Origin: JAYTUJ01 sp043744615
GTDB lineage: Bacteria; Patescibacteriota; Minisyncoccia; Phycocordibacterales; CAIRYW01
NCBI GenBank assembly: GCA_043744615.1
Contig: JAYTUJ010000055.1
Location: 1-15,678 of the forward strand
Direction: 5' to 3'
Length of the DNA stretch: 15,678 nt
A model generated the notes under the pieces. That model did not search any database, had not been told where the DNA came from, and saw only the letters and a list, made by a program, of their open reading frames with translations. Positions 6,096-13,523 of this stretch are shown one piece after another. The translations under genes were made by a program, and so were the position numbers. The first letter of the stretch is position 1. Every line of letters begins with the position of its first letter.

Positions 6096-6269
6096 GGTGT
6101 GTTGTTTTTTTGTTTTGTTTTACTCAAAACACCAGAAGCCGGTTATGACAAATTATGTGGAGGGTCCACACGATCTGCTTTTACAAGCTTTTGGTGTGGA
6201 CCACACGTTGTTGTGTGTTGTTATGTCCTCAAGAAAGATACATCACAAACGGACTTTTGGCAAGTATTT
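6096..6269. other. Non-coding stretch between dus and the structured region
   Basis: No gene is seen here. The region holds a 9-bp inverted repeat (GGTCCACAC at 6163-6171 with GTGTGGACC at 6194-6202, 22-base loop) that is not followed by a T-run on either strand, so it is not a standard terminator. On the minus strand an A/C-rich segment leads to the small ORF. A CATAAT-like -10 (about 6152-6157 on the minus strand) has no matching -35. This is probably the dus trailer plus a promoter region. Confidence 0.4.
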
Positions 6270-7292
6270 TTATAGCTTCGCCAAAAACTTTTGTATCACT
6301 TCTTCAACTTCCCTTGCATTGTTTGTTTGCATCAATTCTTCACGAATTTCTTTTGCATTATCAAACCCCGTAACATAGGCTTTAAAATGTTTTTTCATAA
6401 TAGCAAAGTTTTTTATATCGCCCAAAAGTTCATCAAAAAGTTTTGTGTGTTCAATCAAAATTTGTAATCGTTGGGGCAAGCTAAGACCTTTTGTATACAT
6501 TTCATTATTAAACAACCACGGAGTTCCGAAAATTCCACGGCCGATCATAACCCCGTCACATCCGGTTTGTGTAACACGTGCATGGGCTTCATCTAAATTT
6601 TTTACATCGCCATTACCAAAAATTAATGTTTGTGAACCAAGTGAATTTCTAATTTCAACTGCTTCTTTTATTTTATTCCAATTTGCAGGAACAAGAGACA
6701 TTTCTTTTCGAGTTCGTGCATGAATGGTAACTACGGCAGGGCCTTCACTTAAAATTTCGGGTAACCATGTTGCAAGTTCATCTTTATTAAAACCGATTCG
6801 AGTTTTTACGGTTACAGGAATCGTGCCAAGTTTTTTATTTCTTTCATTTAAAGAAGAACCGATATGAGCCCCGTCGATAGCTGCACGAATAATTGCTTTT
6901 GCACCTTCTGGGTTTTTTATCATCGCTGCTCCGGCACCTTGTTTTTCAATTCCTTTGTCGGGGCAACCCATATTTATATCAATCCCATCAAAACCTAATG
7001 AGGCACACAATTTTGCGGCTTCATACATATATTCTGGGTTTGCACTAAATAGTTGAGCGACGATTGGTCGTTCGGCTTCGGTGTACAACAAATCACGCAT
7101 GAGCTTTGCTTTTCCTTCTTTGGTTGCGCGACACAAACCATCGGCAGAAACAAATTCTGTCCATGTTACGTCGGGTTTTCCGTATTTGCAGATGACGCGG
7201 CGGAACGCCGCGTCTGTCACATCCGCCATCGGTGCCAACACCATAACTGGCTTTTTAAGATTCTCCCAAAATCCAAGATGAACTTTTTTCAT
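6270..7292 (-). CDS. dus: tRNA-dihydrouridine synthase
   Basis: The 340-residue FMN-dependent enzyme reduces uridine to dihydrouridine in the tRNA D-loop. Seen: the APMADVTDAAFR flavin-binding start (residues 20-31), INMGCPDKG with catalytic C110, VKTRIGF and TIHARTR loops of the TIM barrel, NGDV, and the phosphate-binding GCDGVMIGRG segment. A C-terminal helical domain follows. The length is normal for Dus proteins. It is the last gene of the minus-strand operon, 21 bases after the carboxypeptidase gene, with an A/T-only spacer and no Shine-Dalgarno sequence. Which of the Dus subfamilies it belongs to cannot be told by eye. Confidence 0.95.
   Translation of the reverse strand: MKKVHLGFWENLKKPVMVLAPMADVTDAAFRRVICKYGKPDVTWTEFVSADGLCRATKEGKAKLMRDLLYTEAERPIVAQLFSANPEYMYEAAKLCASLGFDGIDINMGCPDKGIEKQGAGAAMIKNPEGAKAIIRAAIDGAHIGSSLNERNKKLGTIPVTVKTRIGFNKDELATWLPEILSEGPAVVTIHARTRKEMSLVPANWNKIKEAVEIRNSLGSQTLIFGNGDVKNLDEAHARVTQTGCDGVMIGRGIFGTPWLFNNEMYTKGLSLPQRLQILIEHTKLFDELLGDIKNFAIMKKHFKAYVTGFDNAKEIREELMQTNNAREVEEVIQKFLAKL
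7194..7214. repeat. GC-rich perfect hairpin inside dus (9-bp stem)
   Basis: The stem GACGCGGCG/CGCCGCGTC has a 3-base loop and encodes DAAFRRV near the start of Dus. It is strongly GC-rich inside an AT-rich gene. Confidence 0.85.
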
Positions 7293-7313
7293 AAAAATTT
7301 TTATCTTTAAAAA

Positions 7314-8456
7314 TTATTTAGCGTCAAACAATTCAACGAATACTTGATTTGGATAAAATCGAACATTATTTTTTAAGTATCTCATAATTCGATCGGTGTC
7401 ACCTGCCCTGTCTTCTGTTTTTAATAAAATAATTACAATCCTTCGTTTGTTATTTTGATCAACTATATTATTTTTTGAAAAACTTGTCACACCTTCTTTT
7501 GTTTCTTCTTTTACCGTTAATGGCATATCAAATAGCCCAACCATTGTATTTGATGCTTCGTACGTAAATCCATTTTTACCACCCAAAAAGTTTTCATACC
7601 GTAATGCAAAATTTTGATTAAGCCAACTATGGTGCAAAATTACATATTCACGAATTCGAGTAATATCAAAAATATTTGGTTGATGCGTTAAAATATAACT
7701 TGCTAATTTAAATAAATCATTTGCAGTTGAAACATTTTTTTCAGAAAGTCCTGAAGGGTCGTCATAATAGGTCTGATCCATTCCAATATCTTTTGCTTTT
7801 GCGTTTAAAGCTTTCATAAAATTATCGTGCCCGTATGCATACGCAATTACTTCAGCAGCATCATTACTTGATTCGAGTAATAGTGGATACAACAAATCAT
7901 TTAAAATAATCTTTTCACCAATTTTTAAACCTCCGAGTGATCCGTATGTTGCATATGCTTCTTTAGTAACAATTGTTGTTTTGTGTAAATCACCGGTTGT
8001 AATTGTTACCAAAGCATTCATTAATTTTGTCACCGAAGCGATTGGCCACACATGATCAGGTTCTTTTGAAATAATTGTTTCGCCGGTATCAATGTCAGCG
8101 ACTAAATATGCTTTTGCACTGGTTCGGGGGCGTGTATTTATAGAAAGGAGTGTATAACTTCCACTACTTGAAGTTGCTATTGTTGAAGTTGAAACATCTG
8201 TAGGAGCAGGAACAAATGTAACAATATCAGCGTCGTCAGAACCAAGGTTTTTTGAAGTTGTTGATATATTATTACCCGATTCAGCGACAATACGTTGACT
8301 GGCTTTATCAGAAAAAAAATATGGTTTAACAAAGCCACCGACTGAATCTACAACTTTTGAAGAAATATCGATTACATAATATGGAATAGCGATACCGATA
8401 ATAATCGGTATTACAAGCCAGAGTGTAAAAATGAAAGCAGAATAACGTTTATACAT
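7314..8456 (-). CDS. D-alanyl-D-alanine carboxypeptidase family protein (peptidase S11), membrane-anchored
   Basis: This 380-residue penicillin-binding-type serine peptidase trims the terminal D-Ala from peptidoglycan peptides outside the membrane. Seen: an N-terminal membrane segment at about 9-28, then a Ser/Thr-rich stretch (55-105) that looks like a linker. The catalytic domain has SVTK (S141, K144), ESSND (S196, N198) and GGKNG (294-296). The third motif is normally KTG or KSG; here it is KNG, so beta-lactam and substrate contacts may differ. The DPSGL segment near 233-237 is typical of the family. The gene starts two bases after the Clp stop, inside the operon. D,D-carboxypeptidase activity is likely but the KNG change leaves some doubt. 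Confidence 0.9.
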   Translation of the reverse strand: MYKRYSAFIFTLWLVIPIIIGIAIPYYVIDISSKVVDSVGGFVKPYFFSDKASQRIVAESGNNISTTSKNLGSDDADIVTFVPAPTDVSTSTIATSSSGSYTLLSINTRPRTSAKAYLVADIDTGETIISKEPDHVWPIASVTKLMNALVTITTGDLHKTTIVTKEAYATYGSLGGLKIGEKIILNDLLYPLLLESSNDAAEVIAYAYGHDNFMKALNAKAKDIGMDQTYYDDPSGLSEKNVSTANDLFKLASYILTHQPNIFDITRIREYVILHHSWLNQNFALRYENFLGGKNGFTYEASNTMVGLFDMPLTVKEETKEGVTSFSKNNIVDQNNKRRIVIILLKTEDRAGDTDRIMRYLKNNVRFYPNQVFVELFDAK

Positions 8457-8458
8457 CG

Positions 8459-10927
8459 TTACGCTTTAATATATATGTCGAGACCTTTTCCTGCAAGTTC
8501 TACAAATTCAATAGTGCTTCCGTTATGAATATCGCCTACAATCATATGTTCAGAAATTTTTCCTTCTACAAATTCTGTAATCGCCCGATTCATTGGCCGA
8601 GCACCAAATTGTGGGTCTTGCCCTTGAGTCAAAAGATATGTAAGCAGTGCGTCGTTGATAATTAAATTCATCCCTCGTTCTTTGAGTCGTTGTTGTAATT
8701 TCCCAAGCATTAACTGTGCGATTTTTTTAATGTCAGCTTCAGCAAGTGGATGAAATAAAATTACTCCGTCAAAACGGTTTAACAATTCTGGTCGAAATAT
8801 TTGTTGTTCAATAATTGCGTCGATAACAGTTTGTTTTTCGTTTTCAAGATTTTTATTATTACGAACTAAGTCCCAAATTAATTCACTGCCCGCATTTGAC
8901 GTTGCGATAATAATTAAATTTCGAGCATTAACTTGTTTACCTTCGACATCACTAAAAAATCCTTCGTCAAGAATTTGTAAAAATAAATTGTGCACGTCGG
9001 GATGTGCTTTTTCAAATTCATCAAGAAGCAAAACTCCGTATGGTTTTTGTCGTAATAACGAAGAAAGGATTCCTGATTTTTTATCACCAGCAAAACCAAT
9101 CAAACGTGACAAACTATCTGAACTTTTATATTCAGACATGTCTAATCGTTCAATTTGAGGATCTTTGTTTTTATTTGTGTTTGTGTTTGCAGTAAAAAAT
9201 ACCGATGCCAATGCTTTTGTGGTTTCTGTTTTTCCGACTCCGGTTGGACCAAGAAATAAAAATGATCCGATTGGCTTTTCGGGGTTTCGAATTCCTGTTC
9301 GAGAACGTTTTAATGCTGAAGCGATTGCACGCACTGCTTCATCTTGCCCAATTACCTTTTGATGTAGTAAATTTTCAAGGTTTAATAATTTTTGTCGCTC
9401 TGCGTCTTTTACTTCACCCATTGGGATTCCAGTTTTTCGTTCAACTAAAAGTTCAACTTCGTGGGTAGTGATAATTTTAATTCCTCGCTCTTGTGCAAAC
9501 GGAACAAATTCAAGTAAAATACTAATCGCTTTGTCGGCAATAATTGTTGAAGAAAAGTATCGCTTTGCACTTTGTGTAATTGCAACAAGTGACTGATAGG
9601 TAAAAAATAATCCCGCACCTTGCTCGATCGTTTTTATTTCGTTTTCTAAAATTTCTAAAACACTTTCATCGTCTTTATCTTTTATCTGAACAACCTCAAG
9701 CTGTTGCATCAACACATCATTTGTTTCAATGACTTCGTGAAATTCAGAAACAGAACTTAATGCAATAAATTGCAGTCGATCAGATTGTAGATATGGAAGC
9801 ATAACTGAGATTGGATCAGAACCCAACGCTCGAGTACTCTGTAAAAATGAAGGAAAATGTGGAAACACCACAATCACGTTTCCCGCATTAATTGCTTGCA
9901 CCAACAAATTACTAAACTCGATTTCAAAATTAATTTTTTCTGCTGTGTTATCGATCAGTGAATTTGTATTTACGATAAAAATTCGTTTATGCTCAAGATA
10001 TGGAGTTACGGTTCCATCACTAATTCGTTTTGCGAGTAATGAAAGCACCGACATTTTGCCCGCTTCATCATTTGAAACCATAATCGCATCAGCTTCGCGA
10101 GTTTTAGATAAAATAGCTTCAAGTTGATTTACTTCTTCTTCGATCATACTTGAATATCCTCGAATAAATGAAATTTGTCGATCAGTAATATCTTCTCCAT
10201 ACTTGTCGAGTACAAATGTTTGTCCGTATGACCAGTTTTTTCCGATTCCAGGAATTTTTGCAAGCTTTTCTTTTGACCACCATCGCTCATTTTGTATTTG
10301 TCGTTCAAACTCTTCAGCAATCCAACCAAGAACATGCAACAAATCTTTTTGTTGTACTCCTCGCACAAATAAAAATGATCGGTACGCTTCATCGGTATTA
10401 AATAATGTATCGATGTATTGAAAAAAAGAATTTTGCTCAGAATTTTGCTGAGAAATTTTTTCGGCGATATCGGTAGGAGCGATTATTGTTCGTTCTGAAT
10501 TTATGAATATAACAATTTCTTCTCGTGAAATATTAAGTCGTCCGTGCACTCGTCTTCCTAAATCAGAGTTTACCCATCCATATGTTGCATCACTTTTGTT
10601 TGCAATAAATACTTTACAGAAAAAGAAAAGATTTTTTTCTTTTTTTTGTGTACGCGCAACAGCTGAATAAAAATAATAATCGAGCATCGATAATATTAAA
10701 GACACCGCTGCGAAGATTAAAAACGAACCTCGAAAAACTGTTTCGTACGGAAGAATTTCTTTTAACGTTACACTCACTGGTGTGTGTAAAAGCAAAGTAA
10801 TACCACCTAATATATATGCGATAGAAGAAAAGTATCTTCTAAAGATTAATCGAGAAGCGTGACTCATCAAATCTTCAAGAACAAAAACAGGAGCTAGTAT
10901 GTGAATGTAATTTTTAAGCGTTTGCAT
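8459..10927 (-). CDS. Membrane-anchored Clp/Hsp100 AAA+ ATPase with degenerate first ATPase domain
   Basis: An 822-residue protein. Two hydrophobic segments (about 33-50 and 66-84) near the N-terminus place it in the membrane. A Clp N-domain-like region follows. The first AAA+ module (about 265-415) is recognisable by layout but broken: NDEAGKMS at the Walker A position (285-293), VVFPHF instead of a DE-containing Walker B (353-358), and QQL where the arginine-finger region should be. The second module is intact: GPTGVGKT (560-567), LLLDEFEKAH (633-642), ATSNAG (675-680), RPELLNRFD (R718) and GARPMNR (sensor 2). The GYVG pore-loop motif expected after RLIG is replaced by FAGDKKSG. The start overlaps the upstream gene by 14 bases; M21 is an alternative. 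A role in membrane protein quality control is inference. Confidence 0.88.
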   Translation of the reverse strand: MQTLKNYIHILAPVFVLEDLMSHASRLIFRRYFSSIAYILGGITLLLHTPVSVTLKEILPYETVFRGSFLIFAAVSLILSMLDYYFYSAVARTQKKEKNLFFFCKVFIANKSDATYGWVNSDLGRRVHGRLNISREEIVIFINSERTIIAPTDIAEKISQQNSEQNSFFQYIDTLFNTDEAYRSFLFVRGVQQKDLLHVLGWIAEEFERQIQNERWWSKEKLAKIPGIGKNWSYGQTFVLDKYGEDITDRQISFIRGYSSMIEEEVNQLEAILSKTREADAIMVSNDEAGKMSVLSLLAKRISDGTVTPYLEHKRIFIVNTNSLIDNTAEKINFEIEFSNLLVQAINAGNVIVVFPHFPSFLQSTRALGSDPISVMLPYLQSDRLQFIALSSVSEFHEVIETNDVLMQQLEVVQIKDKDDESVLEILENEIKTIEQGAGLFFTYQSLVAITQSAKRYFSSTIIADKAISILLEFVPFAQERGIKIITTHEVELLVERKTGIPMGEVKDAERQKLLNLENLLHQKVIGQDEAVRAIASALKRSRTGIRNPEKPIGSFLFLGPTGVGKTETTKALASVFFTANTNTNKNKDPQIERLDMSEYKSSDSLSRLIGFAGDKKSGILSSLLRQKPYGVLLLDEFEKAHPDVHNLFLQILDEGFFSDVEGKQVNARNLIIIATSNAGSELIWDLVRNNKNLENEKQTVIDAIIEQQIFRPELLNRFDGVILFHPLAEADIKKIAQLMLGKLQQRLKERGMNLIINDALLTYLLTQGQDPQFGARPMNRAITEFVEGKISEHMIVGDIHNGSTIEFVELAGKGLDIYIKA

Positions 10928-11312
10928 GATGAAGAAGAATTAATTTGCTACCACCAACAAGTGCATACACAATAATCGCTGGTAATAATAACCATATAAT
11001 TAAGAGTCCGAATGAAACCACCACTGAAAAAGAAAGTACACACAGCCCGATAATAATACAAACACTTCGAATTATAAAACCAATCAACCGCATAATTGTG
11101 TTGAGTAAAAATGTACCCAACATATCGCCAATATTAAAACCTTTTTTGTATCCCTCGCCTAATCGTTGCCATGGATACCATAATGTTCTAATCAAAATAG
11201 GAATTGAAAAGAAATGATACAAAAACCAAATTCCATTTTTACAATTTTTTGTTAATTCATATACGGCTCGAGTGTAGTGCCAAATAATGTATGAACCAAT
11301 GAGCGAAATCAT
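10914..11312 (-). CDS. Small membrane protein of unknown function, partner of the Clp gene
   Basis: 132 residues that I do not assign to a family. Seen: hydrophobic segments at about 28-45, 66-82 and 84-120, the last long enough for two passes. An aromatic, basic stretch (TLWYPWQRLGEGYKKGFN) lies between the first and second. No charged catalytic pattern or metal ligands are visible. It starts four bases after the ftsQ-like stop and overlaps the Clp start by 14 bases, so its translation is coupled to the Clp protein. Inference: a membrane adaptor or anchor for the Clp ATPase, or a component of the envelope machinery. Confidence 0.75.
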   Translation of the reverse strand: MISLIGSYIIWHYTRAVYELTKNCKNGIWFLYHFFSIPILIRTLWYPWQRLGEGYKKGFNIGDMLGTFLLNTIMRLIGFIIRSVCIIIGLCVLSFSVVVSFGLLIIWLLLPAIIVYALVGGSKLILLHHANA

Positions 11313-11316
11313 ACTT

Positions 11317-12177
11317 TTATTTTAACACATTTGTTGGCTCTTCTGTATAGATAATTTTATTATCGTACCGAGCATCAATATGATTATATGTTTGCTGTGC
11401 AGATCGTGAAGTTGTTGCAACCGAACTAATTGTTCCTTCATAAAAAGCTTTCAGTGCAGAAATAGTACTTTCTTTTGGTTTAAAATAATTGATGAAGACC
11501 GACAAGTTACTTCGGCCTTCGAGTCGAGCATCTGAAGAATTTATTAAATGAATTCGAGTTACGCGAGGGTATCCAATATCTACAAGTGATGAAGCAACAC
11601 TGGTAATTGTATCAAGTTGTTCTGCAGAAAGAATAAATTGTCCCACTGTGTGTTTTTTACCTTCACGTTCATCAGAAAATACAGAGTACACTGAACCACC
11701 AAAATCAGCGGCGGGTGCAAAAATGTATCCCGAATCATCAATATATGAACAATCTTCTTTTTTTGGATCTTTTACATTTTGATCACAGACCAGTGCAATA
11801 GGCATTCGTTCACTTATTGTTATTGAAAAAGAATTCCAACCAGACCGTGATATATCAACTTTTTTTATTTTTTCAGAGATGGCAATAACCGCATCTTTAA
11901 TATTATTTTCTCGAGCAAGTAAAATATTTGATTCGGGAATTAGTCCAATTTTTTTGTGAGACAATACATTCCACACAACAGCAGTAACGTCTTCAGTCGA
12001 CACAGCTTGGTTACCGGTTACGGTTATTTTTTTAATTTGTAAAAAACTCAATCGAGAAATAAAAACAAACACAGAAAAAGTTGCAATCAGTACAACTAAA
12101 AACAACGCGAGTTGAAATGTCTTTCTTCGCATTCTGACTTTTCGTAATCGTGATGATTCTAGTTGAGCTCTTTTCAT
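11317..12177 (-). CDS. ftsQ: Cell division protein FtsQ/DivIB-like
   Basis: 286 residues with the FtsQ layout: a basic cytoplasmic tail (1-20), one membrane segment (about 22-42), then a POTRA domain starting FLQIKKITVTGNQAVSTEDV (45-64). The beta domain includes SERMPIALVC and a YIDDSGYIFAP segment (145-155), the usual E-R-x-P and ID-x-x-G signature. FtsQ links early and late divisome parts outside the membrane. Cysteines C131 and C143 could form a disulfide. The gene starts eight bases after serS without a Shine-Dalgarno sequence. No other mur or fts genes are in the window, so FtsQ sits outside a classical dcw cluster here. Confidence 0.85.
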   Translation of the reverse strand: MKRAQLESSRLRKVRMRRKTFQLALFLVVLIATFSVFVFISRLSFLQIKKITVTGNQAVSTEDVTAVVWNVLSHKKIGLIPESNILLARENNIKDAVIAISEKIKKVDISRSGWNSFSITISERMPIALVCDQNVKDPKKEDCSYIDDSGYIFAPAADFGGSVYSVFSDEREGKKHTVGQFILSAEQLDTITSVASSLVDIGYPRVTRIHLINSSDARLEGRSNLSVFINYFKPKESTISALKAFYEGTISSVATTSRSAQQTYNHIDARYDNKIIYTEEPTNVLK

Positions 12178-12185
12178 TTTTTAAA

Positions 12186-13475
12186 TCATTGAGTTTTAGT
12201 GATTAAAGTTTTTCCCATCATAAAAGGTTTAAGGGCTTCGGGAATTGTTATTGTTCCGTCGGCATTTTGATAATTTTCCATAATCGCAATCAGTGTTCGT
12301 CCCACAGCAATCAGTGTTGCGTCGTTCATATGAACATGATCCATTTTTCCATCAGCTCGTTTTACTCGAGTGTTTAGTCGGCGTGCTTGATACCCTGCCA
12401 TGTGATCAGAACTATGAGTTTCTCGATATGTTGATTGTCCTGGCATCCATGTTTCTAAATCAAGATGTCGATGATCGGGGTCTCCCATGTCGCCGGTACA
12501 ACAAATAATAATTTGATATGGCAAACCAAGTGATTGCATAATATGTTCTTGAATCGCAACCAAAAAATCTTGTTCTTTATAAGAATTTTCTGGTAAACAA
12601 AAACTTTCCATTTCGAGTTTATCAAATTGATGTACTCGTAAAATTCCTTTGGTATCTTTTCCATATGAACCTGCTTCTCGTCGAAACGCATTACTCATTG
12701 CAGCATATCGAACTGGCAATTGTGATTCAGCAAAAACTTCGTCCATATGTAGTGGCCCTAAAACGTGTTCAGCACTTCCAATTAAATACAAATCATCAGA
12801 AGGAATATGATACCGCTCATCACGAGGTTCAAGTCGAGCCATGCGATTCATGACTGCAGGTTTAACCATAACCGGAGGAACAACAGGAATAAACGCTTTT
12901 ATATCAACATCAAGATTTGCTTTTTCTGCAATTGATTTAAGTATTTCTTTATTTGTAATTACACTAAAACCAAAATTAGTTAGTGCGTATTGCAATAATG
13001 CCAAATCACCTTTGAGATATGTAAACCGTGCGCCTGAAATATTTGCTCCGCGTTCATTGTCGATAATGTCTAAATCTTTTCCAAGATCCCAATGAGCTTT
13101 TACTGGAAAATCAAACGCTCGAGGTTCTCCCCATTTTTTTATAATTTTATTTTCATTTTCATCAGCACCGACTGGAGTATCAGGAGAAGGAATGTTTGGA
13201 AGCGCTAACATAAGCGCCATAAATTCTTTATCAATTTCTCGGAGTTTTTCTTCTTTTTCAGCAGAGATTTTTTTGAGTTCGATTCCGCGTTCAACGTTGC
13301 GGTCGCGAGCGACCGCATTTTTTTCTTCATTTAAATTTTGAAGTTCAAGTGCAATTGCCTTTTTTTGATCATGAAAAGCCAACAACGCATCAACATCAAC
13401 TGGTTTTGACCGTTTGTTTTTGATTGCTGTTTCAACAAGTTCTTTATGTTCTCTGATGAATTTTATGTCGAGCAT
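12186..13475 (-). CDS. serS: Seryl-tRNA synthetase
   Basis: The 429-residue class II synthetase charges tRNA-Ser and also tRNA-Sec where present. Seen: the N-terminal MLDIKFIREH start and a long coiled coil (about 1-105) that contacts the tRNA. Motif 2 is FRREAGSYGKDTKGILRVHQFDKLE (264-288), then LETWMPGQSTYRETHSSDHMAGYQARR, then motif 3 AVGRTLIAIMENYQ (390-403). The TxE serine-binding motif reads SAE (234-236). The length is normal. It is the first gene of the six-gene minus-strand operon, and a TATAAA box about eight bases before the implied start site leaves a very short leader. The stop is TGA. Confidence 0.97.
   Translation of the reverse strand: MLDIKFIREHKELVETAIKNKRSKPVDVDALLAFHDQKKAIALELQNLNEEKNAVARDRNVERGIELKKISAEKEEKLREIDKEFMALMLALPNIPSPDTPVGADENENKIIKKWGEPRAFDFPVKAHWDLGKDLDIIDNERGANISGARFTYLKGDLALLQYALTNFGFSVITNKEILKSIAEKANLDVDIKAFIPVVPPVMVKPAVMNRMARLEPRDERYHIPSDDLYLIGSAEHVLGPLHMDEVFAESQLPVRYAAMSNAFRREAGSYGKDTKGILRVHQFDKLEMESFCLPENSYKEQDFLVAIQEHIMQSLGLPYQIIICCTGDMGDPDHRHLDLETWMPGQSTYRETHSSDHMAGYQARRLNTRVKRADGKMDHVHMNDATLIAVGRTLIAIMENYQNADGTITIPEALKPFMMGKTLITKTQ
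13298..13317. repeat. GC-rich perfect hairpin inside serS (9-bp stem)
   Basis: The stem TGCGGTCGC/GCGACCGCA has a 2-base loop and lies in codons for NAVARDR in the coiled-coil arm. It is strongly GC-rich in an AT-rich context. Confidence 0.85.
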
Positions 13476-13523
13476 GTGATGTAACGAAGTTTATATACAA
13501 ATCAAATAGTTTTAAGAAAAATT
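13476..13523. promoter_or_regulatory. Shared divergent promoter region of serS and dprA
   Basis: The 48-bp gap holds the AT-rich core TTTATATACA (13490-13499). Read leftwards it gives TATAAA, placing +1 of serS near 13483 (8-base leader). Read rightwards it gives TATACA, placing +1 of dprA near 13506. The two -10 boxes overlap, so the promoters probably compete. No -35 elements are clear. Confidence 0.5.

Noticed and set aside
5792..6269. tmRNA, RNase P RNA or SRP RNA in the dus-dnaX gap
   Set aside because: No tRNA-like 3' end with a T-loop, no RNase P core segments (GAAAGTCC, ACAGAA) and no SRP GGAAG loop were found on either strand. The region is kept only as an unassigned candidate.
6067..6378. 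Plus-strand open frame of about 100 codons overlapping the dus 3' end
   Set aside because: It is low-complexity hydrophobic sequence from T-rich DNA and overlaps dus on the other strand.
8914..10421. Several 60-90 codon frames on both strands within the Clp gene
   Set aside because: They are out-of-frame shadows of the long Clp reading frame, with no motifs or plausible starts of their own.
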